DNA from: Deltaproteobacteria bacterium
GTDB taxonomy: Bacteria; Bdellovibrionota_C; UBA2361; JAGFJO01
Assembly: GCA_024102635.1 (NCBI GenBank)
Contig: JAGFJO010000072.1
Location: 62,001 to 126,000, forward strand
Direction of reading: 5' to 3'
DNA: 64,000 nucleotides
Positions 1 to 8,582 of the stretch are shown here, piece after piece. Every line of letters starts with the position of its first letter. Position 1 is the stretch's first letter. The position numbers and the translations under genes are program-made. The notes beneath the pieces were generated by a model, which was not told the DNA's origin, ran no database searches, and saw only the letters and a program-made list of their open reading frames with translations.

Positions 1-2
1 TT

Positions 3-1661
3 GAGAGCCGTTTTCGCAGCAGCAGTAATGAGGACGAACAGCGCGCAATATTTCGAGAGCTGGATGCGAAGAGAGATAGGCGGGTTGAGCTGAAAGAAGA
101 GAGGCGCTTGGTGGTATCCGACGATAAGGCTGCGGGCGCGGCAGAGGAGCAATCGCAGTCAAAGGAGGTAAGTAATAACGAGCCGCATAGCCCTAGTCTT
201 GAGAAGGTAGGAAGCGAAAGTGCCGAGGGAACCGAACAGGCGATAAGAGATCCGAGAATCAAAGAGATTGAAGACCGAATTGCTGAACTCAAGTACGACA
301 AACAGAGATGGAACCAGGATTTTGGTGATGTCTCCGATCCTTATCAAGCTCAGATAGATGAACTCTCGCTTGAAATGGCAACAGTCAAACTGCGAGATAA
401 GCAGATAGCCGAGGTGCACGAAGAGCTAAGAGGACTTGAGCGCCGGCTGCGCGACAGCGGCGATCCTGCAGAGCAGGATACGCTAGTCGGTGAGATTGAT
501 GCTAAGACAGAAAAACTGATGGAACTTAAGAAGGACCGCGAGGAAGCTATAGAAAAGTCCCTTAAGAGCGGAGAGGAAGCAATCCTTGCCGGCGAAGGTG
601 AGCCGCTTAACGGCGCTCGAGGCCGTGAGGAGGATTCCTTCGATGAGGTAGGCGACAGCTGGAAGGAAAGCAGTTCAACTGACGAACATTACATCGATGA
701 CTACCAGCCCAAAAAGTTCGAGGAGGACTTCAATCCTCTGGATGATTTTTACAGGGAGAAGTTCGGCAGCAAGGAGGATTCCGGCGATACGCCACAAGGA
801 AACGATGACATTTGGGAAGGTGGCGGAGGCGGCTCTAACGAGGGAGGCCGCGGGACAGCGGTAATGGAGCCTGAGACAAAGGTCAAAAAGGAAACTGCGG
901 ATACAGAGGGCGATTTGGAAACTGAACGCGCGCCATCGGAGAGTTCCAAAACTGATGTTAAGCCGGACGAGAGAGAGGAGCCTGCACTGAAAACCAAAGA
1001 GGAAGTTAAAACGCAAGAAGAGTTGGAAACTAAGAAAGAGGTGCAAGCCAAGCCTGAAGAGAGCACGGATACAAAGGAAGGATCAGAACAAAAAGCCAGT
1101 GAAAAGCAGGGAAGCGAAGCGCATACGGCACCGAGACCAGAGGAGAAGAAAGAGAGCGCATCGCAGCCCAAGCAGGATGATGCTTCAAACGGAGAGCTGC
1201 CTCCGGGGCGCTCTTCTGTAGAACCTAAGCCGCTGCCTAAGCCGAAGGTTACAATTGTACATGGGCCTCTTCCGGCTCGCGTGGCGCCACATCTTCTGCC
1301 TAAGCATGAGCCGAAAAGTTATTTAAAGCCCCACCCTCATCCGCAGCCCCAACCCAAGCTTTCTCCGCATCCGCACCCGTATCCACATCCTGAGCCCCAT
1401 CCACATGCCGTTCTCACCCGCGTAAAACCAAAAAAGAAACCGTCTGATGACGGCTATGACTGGGGTAGGGCGGCTGATGAATACCGCAAGCGGCGGATTG
1501 CTGAGGAGAGAATGAAACTGAAGCCGCTTTTTGACGAGCCTGAGAGATATACCGACCACGGTATAGAGGTCTGCAGCAATACATTTCATACACGCTCACC
1601 TGTCCTGCAAAAGTTAAGCGGCTGCTGCCCTAGCTGTGGTGCGAAGCCGTTTGTGGCTTAG
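3..1661 (+). CDS. Acidic coiled-coil protein with His/Pro tract and C-terminal Cys cluster (5'-partial)
   Basis: The reading frame is open from the first bases of the window, so the true start lies upstream; 552 residues are visible. The first 170 or so are very charged and heptad-like, consistent with coiled coil. The middle is a low-complexity, Glu/Lys/Thr-rich disordered region containing a Gly-rich patch near residue 275. It is followed by a Pro/Lys section and a striking His-Pro/Gln-Pro dipeptide tract encoded near 1330-1410. The end carries four cysteines: one about 24 residues before the stop and a CC-x2-C group just before it, which could form a small zinc site. No family is recognised. 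The codon use looks like a real gene and the frame is long and unbroken. His-rich tracts often bind metal, but that is inference here. An internal TTG at 108 could be mistaken for the start. Confidence 0.75.
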   Translation, partial: ESRFRSSSNEDEQRAIFRELDAKRDRRVELKEERRLVVSDDKAAGAAEEQSQSKEVSNNEPHSPSLEKVGSESAEGTEQAIRDPRIKEIEDRIAELKYDKQRWNQDFGDVSDPYQAQIDELSLEMATVKLRDKQIAEVHEELRGLERRLRDSGDPAEQDTLVGEIDAKTEKLMELKKDREEAIEKSLKSGEEAILAGEGEPLNGARGREEDSFDEVGDSWKESSSTDEHYIDDYQPKKFEEDFNPLDDFYREKFGSKEDSGDTPQGNDDIWEGGGGGSNEGGRGTAVMEPETKVKKETADTEGDLETERAPSESSKTDVKPDEREEPALKTKEEVKTQEELETKKEVQAKPEESTDTKEGSEQKASEKQGSEAHTAPRPEEKKESASQPKQDDASNGELPPGRSSVEPKPLPKPKVTIVHGPLPARVAPHLLPKHEPKSYLKPHPHPQPQPKLSPHPHPYPHPEPHPHAVLTRVKPKKKPSDDGYDWGRAADEYRKRRIAEERMKLKPLFDEPERYTDHGIEVCSNTFHTRSPVLQKLSGCCPSCGAKPFVA

Positions 1662-1771
1662 ATAATTGCCACAGAAGATCGACTGTTTAATTATTAGTTA
1701 TCAGCCTCCCTTCCAGGTTCTTAGTTTTACAAGTAGAATTGCGTTGCTTTTGACCCTTTGGACGCCTCGCA

Positions 1772-2656
1772 ATGCAGACCTTGGTCTCGAATAATCTGTC
1801 TCGTAAGCAAGCTCTCGTAGCCCTGTTTACTGCATCCCTTTTATGGAGTAGCGGCGGACTACTTATAAAAATAGTCGAATGGAATCCGATGGCGATAGCC
1901 GGCGCCAGAAGCTTGATTGCAGCGGCAACGCTGCTGCTGCTTTGCGGTGTTCCGCGCTCCTGTTGGAGCAAACTTCATGTGGCAACTGCGCTGGCTTACG
2001 CATCGACTGTGGTTCTTTTTGTGCTTGCAAATAAATATACCACTGCCGCAAACGCAATTTTGCTCCAGTATACAGCACCGATCTATGTAATTATATTCGG
2101 CCCGCGAGTACTGAATGAGAAGAACAGTTGGCAGGATTTCGTTCTGCTTGGGCTGATACTGAGTGGAATGACACTTTTCTTTCTCGATGAACTGTCCCCC
2201 GGCCACATGCTTGGGAATGTGATGGCCATACTTAGCGGGGTGTCGTTCGGGATGATGACTGTGTTACTCCGCCTGCAGAAAGAGGCCGACCCGATTCAAT
2301 CAGTGATGCTCGGCAATCTTATGGCAGGAGCGGCAGGTGTCCCTTTCATGTTCGACGAGCCGCTCTCTGGCTCAGCGTTATCCGGCTTGCTGGTCTTGGG
2401 AGTCTTTCAATTGGCTATGTCGTATTATTTGTATACCAAGGCGATAAAAGTTGTTCGGGCATTTGACGCCATTTTAATTACCACCTTGGAGCCGATTCTA
2501 AATCCGGTTTGGGTGTTTCTTGTGACCTCCGAATCGCCGGGCCCGTGGGCCATTATAGGGGGATCAATAGTAATTGCTGCAGTAACAGCCAAGGGGTTGC
2601 TAGCGCTAGGCAAAAGAAGGCCAGCATATCACAGCAGTCAGCCGAGCGGTATTTAG
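1772..2656 (+). CDS. EamA-family (drug/metabolite superfamily) transporter
   Basis: A 294-residue, very hydrophobic protein with about ten predicted membrane helices arranged as two EamA repeats of five, the usual size and layout for this inner-membrane family. The first repeat begins with an LLWSSGG segment. The second repeat contains the typical late motif with two glutamates and prolines (LEPILNPVWVF). EamA members export or exchange amino acids, nucleosides or other small metabolites, and the substrate cannot be told from sequence. The gene stands alone after the acidic protein. No good Shine-Dalgarno is seen before the ATG at 1772, but the protein fits this start, with a short cytoplasmic N-terminus before the first helix. 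A perfect inverted repeat follows the stop by about 90 bases. Confidence 0.85.
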   Translation: MQTLVSNNLSRKQALVALFTASLLWSSGGLLIKIVEWNPMAIAGARSLIAAATLLLLCGVPRSCWSKLHVATALAYASTVVLFVLANKYTTAANAILLQYTAPIYVIIFGPRVLNEKNSWQDFVLLGLILSGMTLFFLDELSPGHMLGNVMAILSGVSFGMMTVLLRLQKEADPIQSVMLGNLMAGAAGVPFMFDEPLSGSALSGLLVLGVFQLAMSYYLYTKAIKVVRAFDAILITTLEPILNPVWVFLVTSESPGPWAIIGGSIVIAAVTAKGLLALGKRRPAYHSSQPSGI

Positions 2657-2747
2657 CCCAAAGCACTGTTTATTCGGCTTCTTCATGTTTGAGAATGTTG
2701 GCCGCACCGGTATGGTGATCGAGCTGTGGGGCCGATAATTTAACAAA

Positions 2748-2796
2748 GAGGTCAGCGAGATCGGTGAGGGGGAAGCTTTACCTTCTCGCTGACCTC
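2748..2796 (+). terminator. Perfect 13-bp inverted repeat downstream of the EamA gene
   Basis: GAGGTCAGCGAGA at 2748-2760 is the exact reverse complement of 2784-2796, with a 23-base loop that contains an AAGCTT palindrome. It lies between the EamA gene and the next lipoprotein gene. There is no T-run after the stem, so it is not a classic intrinsic terminator. It could be a transcript-stabilising hairpin, a Rho-assisted terminator or a protein-binding dyad. Confidence 0.4.
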
Positions 2797-2884
2797 TCCG
2801 CCCTCTTAGTTAATCAAATCCTCTTATGTACACTGAACAAAAAATCAAACTGTTATGTTTCTGGATCAGTCCCTTTGCTTTAAG

Positions 2885-3262
2885 ATGAAGGCAATGAATT
2901 GCAAACACGGCAAGGCACTTCGCGCTCTTTTGGCCTCCCTTGCACTGCTCTTCGGAGGCTGCTCGCAAGAGAAGGTACCGGACGGCAGAATTCTTTTTAA
3001 GAACGACACGCTGGACAAGTCTTACAACAAGGTTTACATCTCCGGCGGCGGCGTATCTCGCACCCTTGGTCCCCAGGAGTACGTGATCCTTCCTAGAGGC
3101 ACTACACGCTTCTCAGTGAGCAGGCAGTACAAAGACCATACCCGCTCTTATTCCGTGGAATGCCCGCCTTTGAAGGGAAGCGGGATACGCATCAAAATGA
3201 TAGATATTCACGTAAACCGAATAGCCGGCGGTTGCACCACGGTTCGCGCCTCTAAAAGTTAG
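2885..3262 (+). CDS. Small lipoprotein of unknown function
   Basis: A 125-residue protein starting MKAMNCK, with a basic N-terminus, a hydrophobic stretch and a lipobox ending LLFGGC. Signal peptidase II cleavage and lipidation of that Cys is therefore expected. The mature part is about 95 residues, beta-rich in character, with Cys at the end of a SVECP segment and another near the C-terminus (GGCTTV) that could form a disulfide in the periplasm. The start at 2885 is chosen because it gives a normal-length signal peptide; an upstream in-frame ATG at 2855 would add ten unneeded residues. Family not recognised. It converges on the PRC-barrel gene, with only 18 bases between the two stops. Confidence 0.65.
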   Translation: MKAMNCKHGKALRALLASLALLFGGCSQEKVPDGRILFKNDTLDKSYNKVYISGGGVSRTLGPQEYVILPRGTTRFSVSRQYKDHTRSYSVECPPLKGSGIRIKMIDIHVNRIAGGCTTVRASKS

Positions 3263-3280
3263 CAGCTCTTTTATTATGCG

Positions 3281-4081
3281 CTAATGATAGGGGGGACGGC
3301 CCTCTTCCTCGATATCGATATCCTCGCGCCGGACCTTGTCTGAAACCACCTCTTTCTTGGTTTTTTTCGTTTTTCGCGCCCGCACTTCTTCTTTTACCCG
3401 CGCTTCTTTGGAAACAACCGGTACCTCTGCTCTTAGCGGTATATATATGTTTTCCCGGTGGAACGCATCCTGTGCTGCTTCACCGCCTGCCGGTACTCTT
3501 TCAATCACAACATCTTCGCGTTTGAGTTCAAGCGGTCTCTCTACCTGCTCCGTGCGCACTATCTTCTTTAAACGGACACCTCCCACCTCGACACTCTCCT
3601 TTCCGATGTCGAGCTTCTCTTCGTGGAGCGGAATGGTGACATCACCTTCGGCAGCAGTGGCGCGGCTTCCAGCTCTTGCGTTTTCGGGAGGCTGCATCGC
3701 TCTTTCCTGTTCCGGTATGCGGCCGCCCCTCATTCTGTAGTATTCTTTGACTTCACGTTCCACAGCCGGAGTGATCTCCAGATCCGGGTCGAAGCTCGGC
3801 GCCCCTTCGACATCATCCTGCGTGTATGGAACACGAACCGTTTCCGCCACCATGTTGACCTCGCAATCAAACGCCGGAACGACATGGGTCCGGCCGATCA
3901 GCCAAGTCGTCTGAACCCCTATATATGCCGGTTCGCCGCTTGGGTCCGTCCATAGCGCCTTGACCGTGCCGATGTCCCGATCGGCTCTATCGTAGGCTTT
4001 GAATCCCGAGATTCTTTCAAAGTCGGACTCAGTAAAATTTCCCTTTCCCGCTGCGGTTGAATGTATATCTCCTGTCTGCAT
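3281..4081 (-). CDS. PRC-barrel / DUF2382 (YsnF-AvaK type) stress protein
   Basis: A 266-residue protein. Residues about 20-95 form a PRC-barrel-like domain (ISGFKAYDRADRDIGTV followed by beta strands). Residues about 145-245 match the DUF2382/YsnF pattern: two repeats beginning with IPL (IPLHEEKLDIGKE and IYIPLRAEVPVVSKE) and rich in Glu-Val-Arg. A Lys/Thr linker (RKTKKTKKE) and a short acidic tail follow. This architecture occurs in general-stress proteins of many bacteria; a biochemical activity is not established. AAGGGGGAG sits at the proper distance before the ATG at 4081, a strong ribosome site. It is transcribed away from the sugar dehydrogenase gene. Together with the YciF-like protein at 15.3 kb it suggests an osmotic or desiccation stress toolkit, which is inference. 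Confidence 0.85.
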   Translation of the reverse strand: MQTGDIHSTAAGKGNFTESDFERISGFKAYDRADRDIGTVKALWTDPSGEPAYIGVQTTWLIGRTHVVPAFDCEVNMVAETVRVPYTQDDVEGAPSFDPDLEITPAVEREVKEYYRMRGGRIPEQERAMQPPENARAGSRATAAEGDVTIPLHEEKLDIGKESVEVGGVRLKKIVRTEQVERPLELKREDVVIERVPAGGEAAQDAFHRENIYIPLRAEVPVVSKEARVKEEVRARKTKKTKKEVVSDKVRREDIDIEEEGRPPYH

Positions 4082-4273
4082 AAACTCCCCCTTATTAAAG
4101 TACTCACCACTTTACTCTAGCGAGCAAAAGGGGAGAATGAGGCCACTCAGTCCTCTCCGTTTAATTTATTGGCTGGGGTGGGGTCGGCTCAGATCGCGAT
4201 CATGTGAGAAGCAATTCTAATAATGAGATAGTATCCCGGCAAATTTTCAGTCAACATTCAATTGATGGGAATC

Positions 4274-5857
4274 ATGAAACGCTGGATAGATATTTTAGTA
4301 GTCGCTGTTTCCATAGTCGTACTGTCGACCGCTCCATTGCTGGCGCCCTCCGGTATCAGGGCTGCCGAGGAAACGATTGTAACGAGTGCTAATCTTCCGC
4401 TATTTATCCGGGTGCACGAGGGCAACCCGCTTGCTTGTCATTTCGACCAAGCAGCCGGAAGCGCTCAGCTCGGAGTTCTATCGCCCTTTCCTCTAGCACT
4501 GGGCCGCTCAATGTGGCGTCCCTGGCCGGAGCGTAAAATCAAACGGTTCAATAGACAGGTTAAGCGTGCCGCGAATAATAAGACTATCCGTGCAAAGAGA
4601 AAGAAGAACGCGCTCTACAAAGGAATAAGCAAGAGGAAACTAAGGCAGTTTATCGGTCAGTGTGAGCAGTTCGTCCCAACGGTCATCGGTCCCGTGCCTA
4701 CTCAAGACTCGACCCCACCGCCGAGCACCACGATCGCCCCTACTATTGCTCCAGAGCAAACGCTGCCTCCTGTTGCCACTCCTCCAATTACATCTAGTGT
4801 GCCAAATCTCGATCTCGAGACCGTTATCGGCGGCCTCGATCAGCCTTTATATATTACTCACAGTAACGATCAAACAGGGAGGCTATTCGTCGTTGAGCAA
4901 GGTGGCCGGATATTAGTGTTGCAGAACGGCAGCTCAGTCCCGGGCGAGTTCCTTAACATCTCAGGATTGGTTAGTACGGGTTCTGAGCAGGGGCTTCTAA
5001 GCATCGCTTTCCACCCCAACTTTACTCAGAACGGCCGATTTTTTATCAACTACACGGATGTTGCCGGAGATACGGTAATTGCGGAGTACTCCGTTTCTGC
5101 CGAAAACCCTAATCAAGCGGACTTATCATCAAGACGGGAAATTCTGACCTTTGATCAGCCTGCCACCAACCATAACGGTGGGCTTCTTAAGTTTGGTCCT
5201 GACGGGATGATGTATGTGGCGAGTGGAGACGGCGGGCCGGGTAACGATCCATTCGATAGAGGTCAGGATCTTAACACCCTTTTAGGTAAGATCTTGCGGA
5301 TAGATGTTAATCAGCCGGCCGGTTATGCTATTCCGGCAGATAATCCCTTTGTGGGCATGACCGGCACTCAGCCTGAGATCTGGGCATACGGGCTGCGCAA
5401 TCCGTGGCGTTTTTCGTTCGACAGGGTGGATGGCACGATGTTCTTAGCGGATGTCGGTCAAAGCACTAGAGAGGAGGTCGATATTATAACGCGCGGCGGA
5501 AACTACGGCTGGAGCACTATGGAGGGCTCGTTATGTTTCAATCCCTCAACTGATTGCGACCAGACAGGGTTACAGCTTCCGATCTCCGAGTATGGAAGGA
5601 GCGAGGGAGGTTCTATTACAGGCGGTTACCGTTATCGCGGAGCCGAGATAGCGGACTTGTACGGTAAATATCTGTTCGGTGATTTTTTGAGCGGACGGGC
5701 GTGGGTGCTTATTCCGGAGGCAGACGGCAGCTGGAGAAGGGAACAGGTGCTTCCGGCATCGAGTATGGCGATCTCTTCATTTGGGGAAGACGAAGCTGGG
5801 GAGTTATATTTGGTTGACTACAACGGGAGTGTTCTGAGGATTAGAGAGGGAATTTAG
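4274..5857 (+). CDS. PQQ-dependent sugar dehydrogenase family (GSDH/HHIP-like), secreted
   Basis: A 527-residue exported protein. A signal peptide (MKRWIDIL then a long hydrophobic stretch) is followed by a basic helical segment near residues 75-135, a Pro/Thr-rich linker at about 140-175 and a six-bladed beta-propeller of the glucose/sorbosone dehydrogenase family. Family landmarks present are GGLDQPLYITHS, RLFVVEQGGRI, LLSIAFHPNF, NHNGGLLKFGPDG, VASGDGG, LGKILRID, YGLRNPWRFSFD, FLADVGQ and GGNYGW. Such proteins oxidise aldose sugars in the periplasm using pyrroloquinoline quinone. No PQQ biosynthesis genes are in view, and related HHIP-like propellers exist without PQQ. The ATG at 4274 is preferred over TTG 4262 and ATG 4265 because it gives a clean signal peptide; the ribosome site is poor for all three. 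Confidence 0.85.
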   Translation: MKRWIDILVVAVSIVVLSTAPLLAPSGIRAAEETIVTSANLPLFIRVHEGNPLACHFDQAAGSAQLGVLSPFPLALGRSMWRPWPERKIKRFNRQVKRAANNKTIRAKRKKNALYKGISKRKLRQFIGQCEQFVPTVIGPVPTQDSTPPPSTTIAPTIAPEQTLPPVATPPITSSVPNLDLETVIGGLDQPLYITHSNDQTGRLFVVEQGGRILVLQNGSSVPGEFLNISGLVSTGSEQGLLSIAFHPNFTQNGRFFINYTDVAGDTVIAEYSVSAENPNQADLSSRREILTFDQPATNHNGGLLKFGPDGMMYVASGDGGPGNDPFDRGQDLNTLLGKILRIDVNQPAGYAIPADNPFVGMTGTQPEIWAYGLRNPWRFSFDRVDGTMFLADVGQSTREEVDIITRGGNYGWSTMEGSLCFNPSTDCDQTGLQLPISEYGRSEGGSITGGYRYRGAEIADLYGKYLFGDFLSGRAWVLIPEADGSWRREQVLPASSMAISSFGEDEAGELYLVDYNGSVLRIREGI

Positions 5858-5900
5858 ATAATATCAAACTTTCTCGAAATTCTCGGCGGTCTCTCACTAC

Positions 5901-6863
5901 TTAATTGTTGACCAGATCCTGGATGTCAATCATTCCTGTAACCTTGCCGTCGTCATCCACTACGATTACCTGGTCGATTCGATAATCGCTCATAACACGC
6001 AGAGCGTCCTGGGCAAGACTGTTTTCATTGATGACTTTCGGCTCCTTCCCGGCGTATTTTCCAACCGGCTGATCTAAAAACTCTTCACTATGCTCGAGGC
6101 AGCGCCTTAAATTTCCATCGGTAAATATTCCATAGAGGTTACCCTCGGCGTCGAGCACCGTTGCCGCGCCTGGTCGGCCTTTGGTAGTAGAGATAGCATG
6201 AATAACATCCCTGGTTTTCATATCTATTCTTACGATGCAGTGTTCTTCTCCAGTACGCATCAACTCTCTGACCAGCGTCAGAGATTTACCGATATTTCCC
6301 CCGGGGTGATACATGGCGAACTGCTCTGCGGAGATACCCTTACTTTCGATTACCGACATCGCCAAAGCATCGCTTATCGCAAGCAAAACCGCAGTGCTGC
6401 TGGTAGGGGCGATTCCTAAGGGACCCGCTTCGTCAACCTTGCCGATGCTAAGCACTATAGTGCTGTGGCGTCCGAGAGTGGAGCCGTCATTTCCGGTAAT
6501 TGAAATTATAGGGCAGCCGATTCTTTTAATCGGCGGAAGAATGCTTATTATCTCAGGCGTTTCGCCGGAGTTAGATAAAATCAGTGCCACATCGTTTTTT
6601 GTATATCTTCCCAGATCGCCGTGAATAGCTTCGGCAGGGTGAAGAAAGAACGATGGGATGCCAAGGCTAGCCATAGTTGCCGAGCACTTCATCGCGATAA
6701 ACCCGGCCTTCCCCATGCCGGAGACGATCACTCTCCCTCCAGGAGTGAGATCTCGGATAATAGAGACCGCATTGTCAAAGCTCGCACCAAGCAGCGTTGC
6801 TGAGCTCTCAATTGCTCGAGCTTCTTTTAGAAGAATATCTCTCCCGTAGTTTTGCCAACTCAT
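5901..6863 (-). CDS. kdsD: Arabinose-5-phosphate isomerase (KdsD/KpsF family)
   Basis: A 320-residue protein with an N-terminal SIS sugar-isomerase domain (about 1-195) and two C-terminal CBS domains (about 205-260 and 265-320), the full-length architecture of this family. SIS landmarks are VSGMGKAGFIAMK, FLHPAEAIHGDLG and LSNSGETPEI. It interconverts ribulose-5-phosphate and arabinose-5-phosphate, the first step of Kdo synthesis for lipopolysaccharide, in the cytoplasm. CBS domains often bind nucleotides and may regulate the enzyme. It is not next to kdsC or kdsA here, though lptB lies at the far end of the window. It converges with the sugar dehydrogenase gene, with a 43-base gap. The leader on the coding strand overlaps, antisense, the structured RNA candidate at 6995-7131. 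Confidence 0.93.
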   Translation of the reverse strand: MSWQNYGRDILLKEARAIESSATLLGASFDNAVSIIRDLTPGGRVIVSGMGKAGFIAMKCSATMASLGIPSFFLHPAEAIHGDLGRYTKNDVALILSNSGETPEIISILPPIKRIGCPIISITGNDGSTLGRHSTIVLSIGKVDEAGPLGIAPTSSTAVLLAISDALAMSVIESKGISAEQFAMYHPGGNIGKSLTLVRELMRTGEEHCIVRIDMKTRDVIHAISTTKGRPGAATVLDAEGNLYGIFTDGNLRRCLEHSEEFLDQPVGKYAGKEPKVINENSLAQDALRVMSDYRIDQVIVVDDDGKVTGMIDIQDLVNN

Positions 6864-6956
6864 GCCGCTATTATGGTGATTTGCCGCAGGAAATCAAAAT
6901 CGGCCACGTAAGCTATTGAAGTGACCACGAATTGTATGTTCGCTCGAGGGTGACCG

Positions 6957-6986
6957 TTTATGCCTTTTTCGAAAATCTAGTACAAT
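6957..6986 (+). promoter_or_regulatory. Candidate promoter of the structured RNA
   Basis: TACAAT at 6981-6986 is a good -10 hexamer (5 of 6). The best -35 is weak (TTTATG at 6957-6962, 18-base spacer). The expected start of transcription, 6-9 bases after the -10, falls almost exactly on the first base of the long closing stem at 6995. This coincidence is the main reason for proposing it. Confidence 0.4.
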
Positions 6987-6994
6987 AGTGACAT

Positions 6995-7131
6995 TGGTTA
7001 CTGCCTCCACGGGGTGGATTTGCGGAGCAAACACGGGGTGAAAAAGACCAAGCGTTAACAAAACCTGCCGCCGCCGATGTGGCGGTGTCAACTCGAACTG
7101 TGACAACCAGTCGCAGTAACCAGCTTGGGTC
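6995..7131 (+). ncRNA. Candidate structured RNA with closed outer stem and possible pseudoknot
   Basis: A 10-bp perfect outer stem (6995-7004 with 7113-7122) encloses several local hairpins. These are TCCAC/GTGGA around a GGG loop (7006-7018), TTTGC/GCAAA around a GGA loop (7019-7031), a short CAC/GTG repeat of the first (7032-7040), CCGCC/GGCGG (7071-7085) and TGTCA/TGACA (7086-7105). In addition 7046-7053 (GACCAAGC) can pair with 7123-7131 (one bulge), which would make a pseudoknot across the outer stem. The nonamer CACGGGGTG occurs twice (7009-7017 region and 7032-7040). It does not match the conserved cores I know for 6S, SRP, tmRNA, RNase P or common riboswitches. It may be a trans-acting RNA or a leader of the hydrolase gene 120 bases downstream. 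The strand is inferred from the -10 hexamer at 6981. Confidence 0.45.
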
Positions 7132-7250
7132 ATTTAACTTGTTACTCTCGTGAATGCTTAGCAGTTGTGAATATTGAATTTCTACTCAACACTGAGGTTC
7201 GTATAGACGAGATTAATTAAGGGCCATTTGATTCATAGAAATAAGGTGAA

Positions 7251-8270
7251 ATGAGGCAGGTTTTCATTCGGGCAGTTTTAACTCTTCTTTTCGTGCTTTT
7301 GGCGGCACAGCCGGCATTTGCCGATCGTTACGACCGCATTGTGCGCGGGGTCTTGCCGAAAAAGCCGCTGCAGCGCTCGAAGCTTGCAATAAATGCTTTC
7401 GTTAACGATCAACGTTTCGGAAGTATCTCTTCACAATTCCGAGAGGTGAGAACCCGTCTTAAGCTTAAGAAGGTGAGGGTGCTTTTCGCTTGGAATGATG
7501 ACGTGCAACCATCGCCTAACTCCCCTATTAATTTTTCTTTTTATGATGAGATCTCCCGTAGCATACCGCGCGGCACGCAGGCGCTCGTAATTTTGACCGG
7601 TATTCCGACTTGGATGCGGAACCAGTCAAACTGGATAGACGGCAATCCCAGAAAGACCTTTGCCGAGAGGTGGGTGCGGCCGGTTGTAACGCGTTACCGC
7701 AAGAACTCTAAGATCAAGGCTTGGCAGTTCTGGAACGAGCCGAATATGGAATCTAACCAAGACAACGTAACCTTACAGATGGCAGACAGTCCCGGCAATT
7801 ACGTTGAACTGCTTGCATTTAGTGCCGAAGTAAGCCGCTCACTTACACCCCGCAAGAAAGTAGTGTCAGCGGCAACCACCGCAATCAACCAAAACTTTCC
7901 GGAAAGCCTAGAGTACAACGAGGATCTCAAGGACGCCGGCATGGAAGAGATCGCCGATATTTGGGCGGTTCACATATACGGGGAGCGTCTTGAAACAATC
8001 CTTTTCCCGGGAGGAGTGGGCGACTTTCTAAATGACCTTAAAAAGCCGATCTGGATTACCGAGTCCGGAGAGAAGGGTGTTAACAATCAGCTAAGCTATG
8101 CTCAGGAGATGTGGCCGTTTTTATTTAAAACAGTGCCTGGAATAAAGCGGCTATATATATACCAGTTCACCGAATCAACTCCGGCTGAAAGTACATACGG
8201 GCTAAAGAACTTAACACCCGGATTCTACGTGTCGGATCTCTACATCTACCTGCGGGATAAGTTGCCTTAA
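7251..8270 (+). CDS. Secreted clan GH-A-like glycoside hydrolase
   Basis: A 339-residue protein with a signal peptide (MRQVFIRAV, hydrophobic core, AQPAFA cleavage site). The rest looks like a (beta/alpha)8 barrel of clan GH-A. WNEPNM near residue 164 carries the Asn-Glu pair of the acid/base strand, and ITESGEKG near residue 267 carries the Glu expected for the nucleophile strand. AVHIYGE precedes it, as in GH39/GH5-like enzymes. It probably cleaves a beta-linked polysaccharide or glycoside outside the cytoplasm; the exact family and substrate are not determined. AAGGTG precedes the ATG at 7251. It is preceded by the candidate structured RNA on the same strand. Confidence 0.8.
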   Translation: MRQVFIRAVLTLLFVLLAAQPAFADRYDRIVRGVLPKKPLQRSKLAINAFVNDQRFGSISSQFREVRTRLKLKKVRVLFAWNDDVQPSPNSPINFSFYDEISRSIPRGTQALVILTGIPTWMRNQSNWIDGNPRKTFAERWVRPVVTRYRKNSKIKAWQFWNEPNMESNQDNVTLQMADSPGNYVELLAFSAEVSRSLTPRKKVVSAATTAINQNFPESLEYNEDLKDAGMEEIADIWAVHIYGERLETILFPGGVGDFLNDLKKPIWITESGEKGVNNQLSYAQEMWPFLFKTVPGIKRLYIYQFTESTPAESTYGLKNLTPGFYVSDLYIYLRDKLP

Positions 8271-8289
8271 GTGCCGGCAGCGCAAGAAT

Positions 8290-8481
8290 CTATCGATTAC
8301 TCGTACTTCTTGGTTTCCTTGGTCCACGGAGATATACCACCCCCATCACACTGAGCACGGCTAAGGCAAATATGGCGAAAATGACATACACACTCTTGTC
8401 CGGGTCAAGATAGAAGATCAAAGTGACAACAATCGCTGCCAGAAGTGGAATAACAAATATGACGGCGGCGCGCCAAAACAT
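8290..8481 (-). CDS. Small membrane protein, two helices
   Basis: A 63-residue protein starting MFWRAAVIF, with two hydrophobic helices (about 4-25 and 31-52) and a basic tail (RGPRKPRSTSNR), predicted to sit in the inner membrane with the tail in the cytoplasm. The ATG at 8481 is chosen because GGGAG lies 8 bases upstream; a TTG four codons earlier overlaps that site. Function unknown. It converges with the hydrolase gene, 19 bases from its stop. Confidence 0.6.
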   Translation of the reverse strand: MFWRAAVIFVIPLLAAIVVTLIFYLDPDKSVYVIFAIFALAVLSVMGVVYLRGPRKPRSTSNR

Positions 8482-8582
8482 AGCTGCTCCCAATTAAAAA
8501 GGCTTTATGGCATTTAATGATCTCGCCGGTCCGGTGACGATGAGCCGGATCATTGATCAGGGGTAAATTGAGGTTGTCTAAT

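Noticed and set aside
6894..7133. 79-codon frame on the minus strand across the structured RNA
   Set aside because: No ribosome site or family resemblance. The inverted repeats explain the region better than coding does.
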